A stretch of 64,000 bases of DNA from Spongospora subterranea f. sp. subterranea (Eukaryota; Endomyxa: Phytomyxea; Phytomyxea; Plasmodiophorida). Positions within the stretch are counted from its first letter, which is position 1, and every line of letters begins with the position of its first letter. Below, in pieces: positions 34,088 through 47,900 of this stretch. A program made the translations under genes and the position numbers. The DNA is taken from positions 248,001-312,000 of the forward strand of contig JAUGWO010000112.1 in NCBI GenBank assembly GCA_049724395.1. The letters are read 5' to 3'. The notes under the pieces are model-generated. The model was given only the letters and a program-made list of their open reading frames with translations, ran no database searches and was not told the origin of the DNA.

Positions 34088-36156
34088 TCATTTGCGACCA
34101 CACATTAAAGATACAAGATCCCGAGTTGAAGGGTCCTTGTCGAGTTCAGCAGCTGATGGCATCCGATTATGCCGAAATAATTCCATAGCAGCAGCGACCA
34201 TGGGATCGCGTCCTAAACTGACGACACTAACGACCTGCCCATCACTGATGTAAAAGGCCAAAAACTTCCTGCTCTTCAAGTCACCATCGACGATAATTCT
34301 GTCATATTTAACTGGGTATCCAGCATAACGGATCGATTGGCCGTATTGCATTGTCCAGAAAAACGGTGTAGTTCTGAATGGTTTAACCATCCCCAAGATG
34401 TGACGAGCGGCTGTTCGACCTTCATCAAGATGGTCAGCAGTAAAATGCGATTAGCGATCATGTACCTTGGTTCTGTGCGACAGCCCAGTGCTCCGATCTC
34501 CCTGTTCCTGAGATGTTCCATAAAGGAAACCTGGCAATGTCGCCAGCAGCGTATATATCCTGATTACTTGTCTGCATGTAGTGATTGACTATCACTTCAC
34601 CCTGCACATAAGTTCAAGAACTGCAAAACGCCTACTCAAAAAAGTTCGAACCTGCTCCATCTTGACTGCATTTTGAACAAAACTCGTATTCAAAACAACA
34701 CCGATCCCGATGACAACCTGATATCATTTATCACGTTGAATCGAGTTATGGGCTGTTGCAGGTACCAGGTCGGCAGGAATAACGCCCTTGGTCGTACGTA
34801 TTTGACCCACAACGTCAGCACTATGGGACACTGTTAGAAGAAAGGAAAAAAATGACAAACGAGAACTTACGACACACCCGGTAAAAATTCGTTAGCAACA
34901 CAGTCGAATAAGAACTGGACACCATTACTTTCGTGTAGCTCTTGAACACATTTGCCAACGCTCTCTCCGAAAATAGCAGCCAGAGGAGGACTATTACAGT
35001 GTTGCAGAACTGTAACCGATTCCGCCTCATGGTTTCGTCTGGATTGAAATCACTGGCAAGCGATGTATTGTTATCATGGACTCACATGAAATAAGAAGCT
35101 GCTTCCAAAAAACCGATGAATCCTGCTCCAATGATGACGATGTGTTTGGCAAATTCTGCTTTAGCGTCAATAGCGGCTGCATCCGTTGAAGATCTGAGTG
35201 TGAATATGTTGCCAAGACCAGAGCCGGGAACGTTCAGTGTTCTAGGACTGTTTTACGAATCAGTGCAGTATTCTGATTACCTGCAAAACAAATCACCTAC
35301 GTCCCACCGGTAGCAATAATTAGCTTATCGTAGGGCACACTAGTCTTATTATCCAACACGACATTTTTGTCAGCAGTTTTACAGGCTACGACGGTTCGCC
35401 CAAGCATGAGCTGGACTCGACCTTGATAATAAGTATCCGGACACAATAACAGTGCTTCCATTGGTTTGGCCATATTTTTAGACATTGATGGTCGATCATA
35501 AGGTAAAACATTCTGAAAAAAGATTGAATGACTCTCAAGGTATTACAACGTCGATGTACCTCTTCAGATATCAGAGATATTGTCCCAGCGAAACCATTCT
35601 CGATTAGGATTGATATCGCTGCATGGCCGGCTGCTCCACCACCAACAATAACAACTTTAGTCGATGACGAATCAATCGGAGGCGGCGACACAGGACGTTT
35701 AACTTGAATTGGAGCCTTAGTTTCGGGATGAACCTCTACAATGAATAAATAACAGAAAACTAATGACCGTATACTGAGTACCTATCTCAAGCGCTCCTTC
35801 CTTTACGCGGTGAGAGTATACTGGAATGCTGTGAATTGAAGGGCCCGATTCAATATCACCGGTATATATATTGAAACAGGCCGCATGCCATGGGCAAACA
35901 ACATGCTCACCATGAATGACACCTGATTCTAATCTCCATGTTTGAGAATTGACGATATGACAAACTGAAATGACATGCCTAATGGCGCGCCAACATGAGG
36001 ACATAGCGCCCCAACAACGCTGACAATTTGTGGATTAGGCTTGCTATTATCAAAAATGATCATTGCCTTTGATCCATCCTCTAACGAGACAGTATGCGAT
36101 AGACAATGCTCATTGCCTGGTTGAAATGACGACAATGTCCAGATTGGGACCCACAT
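34088..36156 (-). CDS. AIFM3-like Rieske/FAD-dependent oxidoreductase
   Basis: The N-terminal Rieske domain keeps both cluster motifs: CPHVGAPL (C-x-H) and CPWHAACFNIYTGDIESGP (C-x2-H). The pyridine nucleotide-disulphide oxidoreductase domain follows: VVIVGGGAAGHAAISILIE (FAD-binding GxGxxG), PYDKLIIATGGT, then GVGFVGC-like segments in later exons. The C-terminus is TPFFWTMQYGQSIRYAGYPV, ... KFLAFYISDGQVVSVVSLGR, matching the AIFM3 end (PFFWT...SIRYAG...). Short introns interrupt it. It probably shuttles electrons from NAD(P)H to a Rieske-coupled acceptor, possibly mitochondrial. The first exon is uncertain because a strong GTAAG donor lies just upstream of the ATG at 36156. Confidence 0.85.
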
Positions 36157-36232
36157 TTCGATTGAAGAAAGAGCAGATCAGAACTTACGAGAGAGTGCGT
36201 CGCATACAGTGTACCCATAAGAGCACACTCGC

Positions 36233-36401
36233 TAGACTGTACACATGACTGATAGTGATGACACTGGACCTGTCTACCAGCTCACTAGACTGTACACATG
36301 ACTGATAGTGATGACACTGACCATGTCTACCAGCTCATTAGACTGTACACATGACTGATAGTGATGACACTGGACCTGTCTACTGTACCAGCTCAGAGAC
36401 T
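36233..36401. repeat. 53-bp minisatellite, about 3.2 copies
   Basis: Units begin TAGACTGTACACATGACTGA at 36233, 36286 and 36339, with a period of 53 bp and few changes between copies. Confidence 0.9.
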
Positions 36402-36950
36402 GAGGTCATTCGGCATTGGCTTCTTCTTTACCAAGAGGTTCCTCGCGTTCCAAGCGAAACAGGCTGGCGTGGTTCAACGACGATCCTGACGGCGTCAACT
36501 TGAGCCTTGTGTATCTTCCTCATGACTGCATAATGTTGCCCTCGCCATTGAAATGCTTGGTGTGATCTCCCTTCGAGCAGAATCATCGTTCAGGTTCAGG
36601 GACCCAGAAGAAAAACGATTGGCGAGCGAACACAATGGTTGCCGACGACGAAACCGTCGGCAGCAGTTCCGTGCCCCTCTGACGCCAGGGCGTTCTTCGT
36701 TTTATCAATGGGCCAGCTACGCGTAAGGCGAAACCGCGGGCACGCCGTCTTTGAAACCGAGTTACTAAGATAGTTCGAAATCGAGAACGCACATGGTACC
36801 TGGCCGTTATTACGGTAATGACTTCAGCATGATAGGGCATGTACGCCGGTGCCTCCACCGATTGGTGCATGCGACGGCACAGCCCTGTACGTTGCCGCCA
36901 CTGAGGTGCAACATTCGAATAACTGTCATTACACCTCATTGCCTTGAGAG
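36402..36950. other. Region between minisatellite and Ty1/copia fossil
   Basis: A minus-strand Arg-rich open frame (36583-36939) has no recognised family. The region may be part of the adjacent mobile DNA. Confidence 0.3.
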
Positions 36951-37860
36951 AATCACTGACTGCCCTGTGTTTATCCGTCGCCGATGATATATTCAGTTTT
37001 GTTGATGAAACCGAAACGACTCACCAGGGTTGGTATGCACTGAAGAGCCGATTGTCTGCTACTGGTCTTCAAAAATGAAATCTCGCACTCAAGAACTTGT
37101 TCCGAATAGAGCAAGGGTTAGACTCAGTGAAAGAATATAAAGCAAGAGTCGAAGCTGCTGTCAACAATGTCAAGGCTGTTGCATCAAAAACACCTGACAG
37201 TCAGTGATTCTTTTAAAGGCAATGATAATTCTCATGGGTGTAAATGACAGTTATTCGCATGTTGTTGATTCAATAGACGCCAGTCTTCAAAACATTTCGG
37301 CGGAATCTGTGTCAGCGATCCTAATGCGCAATGAAGCTCGCCATTCCACCCATTCCAATGGAGGATCAGCTGACAGGCAATATGAAGATTAAAGAGCCGA
37401 ACTGGACAATCTCCGCTCTCGCCATAGAAGTTTCTGCTACTATTGTAGATGTCCAAAACAGAAATGTTATTTACCCCGGTGCTACAACCTTCACCCAGAA
37501 TTACGTCCGTTCAAATGGTGCAGATCTGCAATCGGAATGACAAATGTCAGTTAAAGGGGGTGTGTTGGAAAGACGACCAACCTGACGGTAAATTACATTT
37601 CTGTTTTGGGCATCTACAATAGTAGCAGAAACCAGTGATTAACGTACAATGGACAGGTATACACTGGACAGCTATCCTTGTACTAACCCCTTGTGGACTT
37701 GCTTGTTTCTTTGATAAATTGTTTTAAAACAATACGGCCGACGACGCGGCAGCAAGAACAAGATCACGTAGATGTCACGAACACTTGTGCCCTTGGCACG
37801 TGCCTAGTACTTTTGTTTACAGAGGGTTTCGTCTCATAACTATATCAACATCTTCTGAAT
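36950..37860 (+). mobile_element. Fossil Ty1/copia-like LTR element (gag region, polypurine tract, LTR start)
   Basis: A broken gag-like helical region lies at about 37080-37390. It is followed by a purine run at 37553-37560 directly before TGTGTTGGAA at 37561, a usual LTR beginning for this family. The pol part is absent. An old, internally deleted copy with several breaks. Confidence 0.5.
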
Positions 37861-37999
37861 TACGGCACCAGTTCCTTGATTTGGTAGAAGGGCTGAGTAC
37901 AAAAGCGATTCCGATCATATTTGATGACAAAGGCAACGGGGAAGAAAGCAGAAGGTTCTGTTAACCTTGATGAGTGACGTTGTTGACGCAATTTGTCGT

Positions 38000-38470
38000 T
38001 TATATGTTCTAAGTCGAGTTTGATGTTGTCTGTAACAGTCCGTTTTGCCCAAGGCAGGTGCTGTGCCCTACATCTCCACTCCATTGGTAAAGCTGCTCTG
38101 GGATCCCGTACAAACTCATCTCCAATGTGATTTCCGATCAGGATTGCCATGTCATGTCGATGCTCTGTCAACACCGTTGATTACATTTCTCGAAAATCGA
38201 GCAATGCCATGAAACTTTGTGTCATTGAGTTCAGTCACGAGCTCCATTATGTCGGCCAACTTCACTTCGAATGTGTAAGCCGTAATAACGGAACTCGTGA
38301 CTAACCGAGTTCTCAATGACACAAGTTTTCATCGCAACGCTTCATTTCCGACATCATTCTACAGAATCCTGCAGGCGAATCACCGTGGAGTGGAGATGTA
38401 GCGGCCACAACACCTACCCCTTGGGCAAAACGGACTGCTACAGACAGCATCAAACTCGACTTAAAACATA
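38000..38470. repeat. Decayed palindrome
   Basis: Outer arms about 38000-38083 and 38386-38470 are reverse complements with scattered changes (for example TAAGTCGAGTTTGATG versus CATCAAACTCGACTT). Inner arms about 38205-38250 and 38283-38334 also pair (GTGTCATTGAG versus CTCAATGACAC). The spacers differ in length. It is much older than the palindrome at 28083. A minus-strand open frame at 37860-38174 overlaps the left arm and has no secure identity. Confidence 0.75.
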
Positions 38471-38721
38471 AATCGGTTTGATGAACCACTACTTACGTCA
38501 ACATTGTCCCGCGTTAGATCATTGTCCGCGTCAGATCAATAGAATCCTTCTGCTTTCCTTTCCCATCTTCCAGCCACAACCAAAGGCAATTAAGTTGGTA
38601 CTACAGTTATCGTTCCGCAGTGTGTCATGTGGGTGGCGGGTTTTCTGAAAAACCCCGTGACGGACTCCTAACGGACTTCCTCCTGTGATATTCCAGTTTC
38701 GAAAGATCGCTCTGACGGTTA

Positions 38722-41700
38722 ATGGGGGCGTCACGGCTTGCCTCACAACTCCAGGCGCTATCTTCCCAGCGCCAATCCGCTCCGGCCAGTACCAGCAGAC
38801 AACAGGTATCACTGATATATGATGGTAAACAGGCTTCACAGCTTGATAATGAGGCCATATTCCATCTCGCTCAAACCGCTCTACACGAACTGGCCAAGAT
38901 CGACGGCAGGTTTCGGCGATTCGCCGACACGATATTCCAATGTGGAGCGTGGCAGAGCGATCCTGACCTGTTGAATAAGGCGAATAACGCCAAGATGGCC
39001 GGGCACATCCTGGATATATTGTCATTATTATCGGGCAAGTTCCTATTGACCGCAGCTCATCATGTTATCGAATACCTTATTCGTCACCATCGTGTTCATC
39101 AGCGCAACGCTGACCAATTTATCTGTATGATTCTCCCTTATCACGAGACGCCTCTGTTTGCTCGCGCGTTGTCGTTCACCGCATTATCCGGTAAATGGTC
39201 GTTCCTATCGCCATACGTGGCCAGGAACGAGGGATATTGCCGATCGATATTTGTCCAGCGCGCGGCCGATCACGTCGATCTGTTCCAGACCATCTTATCC
39301 ATCGCATCATCAGGTGCAGATTTAGCCAAGACCGGCGACAGTAATCGAGCGGCCATCGCATTCTCCATCGCCGTCATTCTCGCTGTAATTGAGCGAAAAC
39401 ACCTCTCCGACCTCCATCTACGTGCTATTCTCCCATTCCTACACAATTCCCTCAGCTACAAGAAAACCCCATCAATGGAGTTGCGCCTGTTAGCTCAGGT
39501 CGCCGCCGCTGCCATCGCCCCCAAGCTCGACGATAAACCGATTCGATCGCTATTGACAGCCATGATCACCGGTATCGACGCTCACGCTGGCCTCGACCAC
39601 ATCACGAAATCCATCCAGTATGCCGTCGCCATCTTCATCATCCGCTCGTCGGTCGTGTGCTCGGACAAGGCGTTGCGCCATCTCGCGTCGATCCCCTCGA
39701 TTCCAGCCGCGCTGTCCCATCTCCGATCGTCCCTCGACGTCAGCGCGTTCGTCGACATGTTGATCAAGTTCTCGATCCGGTCGGATAATCTGCAGATTGC
39801 GTCGTCATTAATCCTTCAGGCTACAGATATGTCGTCGGATTCGGTTCAACGCTATGCGATGTTAGCAGAGGCGACCTCAAACTCCACCGATCTCCTCGAA
39901 TTTCGACGTCAAATCGGCCATAATTGCCTGGCAGATGATTCAATATTCAGTTCCAATCCGACAGTTCGATTAGACGCGTTCCGTTCATATGAGAAACGGG
40001 TCGTGTCTGGTGAATTGTCGCATGGATTCGCGTCAACTCTATATCATGATTGTATTGAGGACCGATCGCCAGCGTTGGTGATGGCCGTTATCAACAGTGC
40101 GTCGGCGATCGCGATCATGGGCGAGACGGTATTGTGTTCGGCTATTGAGCGAGCGTTACCCCGGTTCAAGGGCAATTCTGATCTGGTTCTAGCGTCTGTC
40201 CAATGTCTAGCCAGGATTGGAACGGATTCGGCAATCGTCATGTTAGTCGATATCGTCATCGCTCATCCGACTGTATTATCACGTCTATCGCCATCGTCAC
40301 ATCCATTATTCACCACTATTCAAGATTCGTTGGCGTCCACAATCGCATCCAATGTTTCCGCCGCCCAACTGCCGTTTGTTCTCGACCTGATTTCGACCCG
40401 CCCTGCGCTGTTCCCCGTCATCTCCTTAATACCCATGGACGGTCAGAGCCTCGACTTAATCCTCACCTCTTTGACTAGGTTTAAGGTTCATCCCTCTACG
40501 TTAACCGCCTTCGACGAACTCTGCTGTTCTCTTTCTAGCTCAGCAATTCAAAGCGATCAAGATCAGCGCTTGTTCGAGATCTGTTCCGAACACGGAGCTG
40601 TTAGATCGATGGCCCAGATCATCGAGCAGCAGAAATTAACTTTCACCTTCCTCATTAAAATGTGGGGATCGTTGTCATTAACGGCAGTCGTATCAGCGTT
40701 GCGTATTGCTGCATCTCTGATCGGTGCTCTTCCACATCGGAACCTTGCCGGTCTCGTTCCATTGCTGATTCCCTCGCTCGCACATCAAGATGAACGTGTC
40801 CGATCGGCCGCCCTTAATGTGGCTGGATCCATCATCAAATGTCACAAGCGTGTGGCACCCTTTTGCGGAGAACCATTTGCCGACGACTTCGCCAAATGCA
40901 ATAGTTCCGACCTTCCAACGCTGAGGAAGTTCGCCCGTTTGGCATATGCCAAATCCAAAGAGATCTATCTCGATAGGTCAGTGTATGATCCGTTCTAATC
41001 AGTTCCCACTAAATATAAATGGATTGGTCAGATCATGGATCGCGCGTTTGGAGTTTAAAGAGGCCACACGTTCGGCGGTTTTCCGGCGATGTCCAGTGAT
41101 GTCAACTGCGACTTGTGCGAGTGTGTTGGCAGGTTTGCAAATCAAGCAGATCAGTGCTGCACAAGTATCGCTATGTTCTGGTCTGATTTCGGACCGGACC
41201 TGCTCAATTCTGATTCCATTAATTGCTGCTCACACGACACCCAAAGCCGTCGCCGTTTTACAGCGGTGCATATCCTGCGACAACCCGGCCGCCATCGTCA
41301 ATGCTGCATCAATCGCCATAACGCAAGACCATTTCAAAATAATGACCACAGGTGCCCAAACTAATCTCATTGTTGCTCTCTGTCACCTATTGAGATCGCC
41401 ATTTGCCCATCATTCCCTGCTCGTACTGTCCAAATTACAGGTCGGATTTGGTTCTGATTTTTTGACGCAATCGATCATATCTGAACTTACGTGTAGATCT
41501 CGCCCACATTGGCCATCAGAGCTGTTGAAACTTTATCTGAGGCCAGCGAATTGGTGCTCGTTTTGGATTGTTGGTCGGAGGGTGATTGTCTGGTCGGCAA
41601 CCTCACCCAGTTTGTCATCACTCTACTCTCCCTGATCGATGCACAATGCGAATCTGACGCCCCCGACTCGTTATTGATCTGCTCCATCCTCAAATTCTTC

Positions 41701-44239
41701 AACACTCTTCCAATGAAGCAATTTGGTAATACCACCGGTCTGTCAAATCAATATTGTATCGCTGATCGAATATAGGCTCCATTGTCTGTAATCAGAAGAC
41801 GTTGCAATGTCTACGTATGGATCGGCAAGTTCGCTTACAGATGGCGCTGCTTTTCAACAAGTATTTTGCCGAGAGAGGTGTTGATCGCAAATCCTTTACT
41901 ACTTGCGATGTTCTGTCTTCAGTTATTGCCACATTGGTCGCTGGAGATGGGTTCGCGCTCTCTGTGCTTATCGATTCCATGAACACCCAAATCCCAGACT
42001 CAACCTGCCCCATACAAGTAATATCCCTGTTCATCGAATCATGGTCAGATTATCGAATTCGATGCGATCGTAATGTTTGACCACACATCACAGGTCGGCG
42101 ATTCCGGAGTCGATGCGATCTGACGTGTTCACAACATTGATCAGTGTGACCCATCTTCTGGGCGAGATCCTGTTGGGTCTCGTGTCCCAATACGGCAGCG
42201 AATGCTTCGCCTTCGCTCATTCCATCGCGGAGCGGTGTTCATCGGCTGAACAGCTCCTTGCTCTAGCCCATATGCTCAGCTCTGCCGACACCGTTCGCCC
42301 CATCAAGAAGATCAAATCTGAATCCCCATGTTGCCTGCCGGCGGTCGAATTCGTCGCTCATCATCTTGATTATTCGCCGTTTGTCTCGAGCGTCGTTCCT
42401 TCGGCGGAGACCGAATCCGCGTTCATCACCATTTATCGCGTCATGCTCAACGAATCAACCGCACGAAACACGATATTCGACCAGCTACTGCATCGCCTGG
42501 TGGCAATCTCCTCGCTATCCATGTTCATTTCCGCATTAAGCAATCTGTTGAAGTCGTGCCAGGAATCGGAAACTGTTCTGCGGCGAAAGACGTTGCAGCT
42601 CCTGAACGAGAAACTGGAATTGATCGGGCAGAATGGCACTGAGGCAAGAGATCTGGTTCCAATTGTTGATAGCCTATTACCCGCTCTCATCAATCTAGTC
42701 ACGAACACCTCCGAATCCGATCAGAACAAGCAATTGGCGTTATTGGTGAGTTCATTGTCGTCTTCAACATTCCCTATTGACTGGGTAGTCAGGTTATCGA
42801 TTCCGTCTCGAATATCTGCCCATCCGATGTCGTGGCGCCGTTCATTGATGTGATCCCGCGCATCGTTGTCGTTATGTCCACTGGATCATCGAATCTTCAG
42901 TCTTCGGCCTTGATGACGGTTGCAACATGTGTCGCTAATCTCGGTCCTCACGCCATTCGATTCCTTCAACGCGTTATGCCCTCTGTCCTCTCTCATATTT
43001 CCAAATCCCAGACAGCTGGACTACATGGGCTTTGCGCCATTGTCTCGTAATATTCCCTTTTGTCAATCCCTCAATTCAATCAACAGTTAACCGTCCCCAT
43101 ATAGGTCAATCCCTAAATTTATGGGCCCATATCTGTCGGGAATATTCACAGCGATTACTGATCCTGCGATTGGCAATAGTGACATCGTCGGTCAGATCAT
43201 GTCCCACATCGCCAGTAATGTATCGATCCGTGTTGTGCTGCCGACGATCCTGTCAATCCCCTCGTCCAGTACCCGACTTCTGGATCTCATATCCGATATC
43301 GTCACGAATCACATCTCCCCCGCCGAGCTCAAGGCCTATTATCGCCCCGTGTTCGACCTGTGCATTTCCTCCTTCTCCCAGCATGTTGATCATATCGACG
43401 ATCACGCTGTCGCGATGTTCACAGCCCTAGCGCTTCGCCTCAACGAAGCCCAGCTATCATCGCTATTCGCCTCCTTACTTCAATGGGCCGGACCGTCCTT
43501 CGACACCGACGACCGCCGATTCTGCACCTTATTCGCCGTCGTCATCAGTCTATTGGACAGTCTTGAAACATTGTTCGCTCCATACGCTCGGCAGATGATC
43601 GATCTGTGTGCCGCCTCTCTTTGCCATGAAGACGCATCACCTCGCCTGTACCAATTGGCTATACAACTCTTGCACAAGACGTGTCTCCATGATGATGGGG
43701 AATTGGTCTCCAAGCCTCGGTAATCTTTTCGCGATTCACAATTCTTCAATTTGCGTTATTAAAGCGTCTTACAGGTACGACATCATCAAACCGGCATTCG
43801 TTGAACAAATCAAGATCGCATGCGCCACACTTCGGGCATCTGATGCCATTCAATTTGCCACTGATTTTATTGTCCCATGTAGCTCACAATTCGCGTCCAC
43901 CTTCAACCATGAGGTGATTCACATCTCGATTATCTGGTGTTTGTTTTCGATTGCTAATGAGGAGAATGTCGTTAGATGTATTGGCAGCCGTTTATCCATG
44001 ATATCCTGCTGTTGACCAGATCGAACCAGAACGCTCTCAGGAACACCGCGTTCCAATGCATTCATGGAATCCTGGATCGTATCGGTGATCCATTGCTGCC
44101 ATTATTGCCAGAGATGATCCCGTATATCGTCGAGGCGATGGAGGATGCCGACCCTGATGTTGAACGGACGGTGAGACGGCTGGTGGATCTACTGCAAAGG
44201 TTATCGGGAGAGGATTTACAGGATTATATCAATAAATGA
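38722..44239 (+). CDS. UTP10: UTP10/HEATR1, U3 snoRNP (SSU processome) scaffold
   Basis: The first exon alone runs about 2.25 kb (38722 to about 40976); several short introns follow, giving roughly 1,700 residues, close to yeast Utp10. It begins MGASRLASQLQALSSQRQSA; the N-terminal UTP10/HEATR1 signature is seen as KMAGHILDILSLLSGKFLLT, IEYLIRHHRVHQRNADQFIC and MILPYHETPLFARALSF. The rest is HEAT-like helices. The C-terminus has NALRNTAFQCIHGILDRIGD, PLLPLLPEMIPYIVEAMEDA and RLVDLLQRLSGEDLQDYINK, matching the conserved C-terminal HEAT repeat. It belongs to the t-UTP/UTP-A module that starts pre-18S rRNA processing. The stop (TGA 44237) abuts an AATAAA. Confidence 0.93.
44231..44236 (+). terminator. 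Poly(A) signal directly before UTP10 stop
   Basis: AATAAA encodes the last two residues (NK) and is followed at once by TGA. Confidence 0.5.
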
Positions 44240-44937
44240 TGATTTTAATCTCATGAGCCGTATACGGGGTCCATGTCAACCACCATCTTCAAATGCTCAT
44301 CCTTGATCAGGGATGCGATGGTTCAAAAGGAAACAATGTTGAACTACCAATCTGGGTATTACGCATGTCTTGAAAAGGGCGATGTCGACGCCACAATGAT
44401 TGATAATGTGGTTTTGAACACCTTTTTGATTATAGAGTAAGCGATCCCAAAAACATCAAAGTCGGTCGATATTTGTTTTGTTGAAACGATTTGACATAAC
44501 TTTCATTACGATTCAAGTTTTTCGTTTTGTGTCAACTATAAAATGATGTTTGCAGTGATGCTGTTGAGAACAACTTTCCCACCCGGTTAAGAAAAGCATG
44601 AGCAGAAAGCTAACATGATAAGATGATATTAGTATGAGAAAGGACTTGACCATTAGTATGGTTAATCACAGTTCGGAAACCGGCCCGACTTGGCTTGTTC
44701 ACCAGAAGCCCTCTTCCCAGACGCAATATGGGCCAACACAACTTGTGCCAATGGCACTGCCGGTAAAGTGTGTAACACACAAGGTGGTGGCCAACCGGCG
44801 TCAACCCCACAAGTGCAGTGGTGCAAGGGGAGGCGCGGCCCGTTATGACAGGGCCTGGAACTGGACTGGCTGCGCCCTGTTCTGTTCAGACATCATCATC
44901 ATCATCATCATCTTGAGCTGAAATTGAGGTTCAGACG
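44240..44937. other. UTP10-CEP290 intergenic region with ATC microsatellite
   Basis: About 700 bp without a supported gene. A (CAT)n/(ATC)n run lies at 44890-44912, about 25 bp before the CEP290 ATG. A plus-strand frame at 44634-44921 runs through the microsatellite and is probably non-coding. Confidence 0.45.
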
Positions 44938-47900
44938 ATGGATGACCCTGGGCCAGGGACAGCCCTTGTAATACGTGATCCTCCCCCGGGCGCACCTGCC
45001 ACATTTTTGAACAAAAAAGCGACCCGCGAGCTAGAGGACCAGCTGCAACAGCTGAAAACTGAATGCGACCAGAAAGATGAGGAGATTGCCAGATTATTGG
45101 CAGCTTCTTCACAAGGGACGCTACAGGTCGCCATGATGGAACTTGATCAATACACAGTTTTGAATGATTTTTTAGAAGCAACTCCAGAAGGCATTAGAGG
45201 AAAATAGGGATTTGAAGAAGGAGCTAGCCAGCCTGTACCAGGAACAAGTTGACGTGCGTTTATAACTATATTATGGGATAGACATCTGACCACGATCGTA
45301 GTCTCAACAGCTAGCCGAACGTCTTGAAGCTCAGGAGGCTCTGACCCAAACAGTCCAGAATGAGTTTGCTGATTTCCGCAATCAGACCAAGCTGGGAATT
45401 GAGCAAATGAGGCTGGTAATCCAATGCGTGTTCCAGAAAACGGCGCTCTTCTCAACGTAATGATAAGGACCGAGAACAGTTAGACAACGAGATAACATCG
45501 TTCGAAGCTCGGATTGGGTCAATACGAACCGCTGAGTTTGAAACTGAGAAGCTCAACACCGTCCTAAACGAAAAGGTCTATAGATTTTGATTCTGCAGAA
45601 ATCAGGCGATGAAGTTTTTGAGCTTCAGGTTGCAGATCTCGAAGCACAGCTTCGAACTCAATCTGCTTTAATCACGAAATTGAAAGACGGAACTCAACTT
45701 GGTATCAATCTTCGTATCTGTTTTCCTTCCCTAAATAATGCTATTCACTTTATCAGAGGAGCTAGAGGCGACCATTGCTTCTCTTACAGACAGCCTTTCG
45801 CAAAAAGAATGGGACCGCCAAAACTTGGAAACCTCGCTGCTTGCTGCCAACAACGAAAATGCTCAGATCATTGCTCGAACAGAAGAATTTGAAAGCAAGG
45901 TCCAGGTGGGGAATTTTTATTATCATTGCTGATTCACATATTGAGTTGCGGTGGTTAGGGAACTCTTTCAGATACTGTCTCTCAACTTACTGAACAATTA
46001 CTCAAGCACAAATCAGCATCTGAAGCCAAGTACCGTCAGTGTTTCTGCGTTTGTCTCCTATCGAACGTGATGTTTCAGGGATATTGAACTCGAAGAGGAG
46101 CGGAAGCGTTACGATCTATTGCTATCTAAGGTACTTAACACTGACCAAGAGCTTATGGACCTAGCCAATCAGTTGCAAGCTTACGAGCAAGGTAAGATTC
46201 TTCGGGTTTAAGTAAAAAAGGTTTTAACGCAAAATTTTGAATTAGGTTATTCAATCGACGATGCCATGAAAGATCTTCGGAAAAAGAAAGCTGAACTATC
46301 ACTGAGAGAGAAAGAGGTTCTGGAGATCTCAACAAAGCTAAATATTCGAGAAAAGCAGCTTCAGAAAATTGTTAGCGAGAACCGGTCGGTCAAATGGACT
46401 TGGCGGCGACAGTTCTGATGAGGATGTTTGTCTGATAGCGCTCTTCGAGCGAAAGCTGGAGTTGACATTGGGTGGGAAATCAATGAGGAGGAACTGGAAC
46501 TTGAGCATAACGTTGAAGTTCAGCGTCTGTCGGCGCTGGTCGACCATTATTCTTCTCGTATCCAACGCCTTGAATCAGAAAGGTGTCAACGAATCTGAAA
46601 CTTTTGCTGTCGAATTTAGTTCTGTCTCAGATTGGAAATATTAGAAGAACTTCGGGTCAAAGCGGTTCAAACTGGGGAAACCGGAGTGGTATTTTTTGGC
46701 CTTTCTGTAGACAAAATGAAGCTTGTCGAACAAGTAAGCTTACGATCATGGATCTGCTTTAGACTTACATTTCGTTCAGTATGCTGAAAAATTGAGGGAC
46801 AATGATCCTGATTTGCCTGTGCATGATGAAACCGAGAGGTTGAACGCTGAGTTGCAATCGAGTCAAATTCTGCTAGCTGAACTACGTGCAAAATACTCAG
46901 AAGTACTATATATGGAATGTAATTATTTGGCTGTCCTTAGCTGATACGATAGTCTTTAATTGAATGCAACGAACTTCGATCTGCACTATTAGAAAAGATC
47001 AAAAGTCACGGCGATGAGCGCGTTGCCGAAATTCTTGAAAATATAAATCAAATCAAGATCAGTCAGCATGCTAATAATGGGAAGGCATTACCAAACGCTG
47101 CCGATTCTACTGCCGTTAATCAAGATAAGATGTCGTCAGCTCGTTCGTGTTGTTTTCGTACTGTCGTGTTTGCTTATTTTCAGTCAGGTCTCGGTCTAGC
47201 CAGAATGATGTCTTAACTCCCAAAGATGGCGGTCTGGATGAAGGATCCGACGACAGTCAATGTCAGAGCCCGTAATATCGATTATCGTCCGATTTGTGAA
47301 TAGTAAATAACATTGTTTGCAGGGCTGAGCTTTCCCAAGAATTACTTCTTTGTATGGAAGAAATATTGTCAACCGAAAAGGTTCTTGACCTGTCTGCTAC
47401 AACTATCGCCAAGTACGAAGCGTCCATTACTCATACATCGTCCATCATCAATGCGTTATTTACCTCTTATTCTGAACGTCTTCATCAATTTACTGACGAA
47501 AGGGAACAGCTGCATACAAAAGTTGACCAGCTTCAATTGCAGTTGAACCAGCTAATGATTGAAAGGGATTCCGCATTGGTATCACTGAGGTCAATTGGGG
47601 ACAACAAAGATATCGAGAATATAAATGAAGAAAATCGAAGGTCTCGCGTCGATTATATCTGCAAATTCTTGTAAAACCATGTTTCTATAGGCAAGTAACT
47701 GTATTACAAGCAAATGAAACTGTTTTGACAAGGAAGCTCGCCATTCTTGAACAATCACTGTTGAACCTGGAAACAGTTAGTTTTTTTGCGCCCATTTCGG
47801 AATTGTTGTTTCAGCGTTTTCTCAGCGTGAAAACCGTAGTCGAGATAACCGCATAAAACTAGAGCAAGTGTTGAAAACTCGCATTTTACAACTCGAGAAT

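Noticed and set aside
33850-34188. 112-codon plus-strand open frame
   Set aside because: Overlaps the conserved C-terminal exon of the AIFM3-like gene on the other strand and shows no family pattern of its own.
37860-38174. Minus-strand ORF with a DMAILIGNHIG stretch resembling a retropepsin region
   Set aside because: Too short and too weak a match to name; it overlaps the decayed palindrome.
44634-44921. 95-codon plus-strand ORF before CEP290
   Set aside because: Ends in a run encoded by the ATC microsatellite and has no protein-like features.
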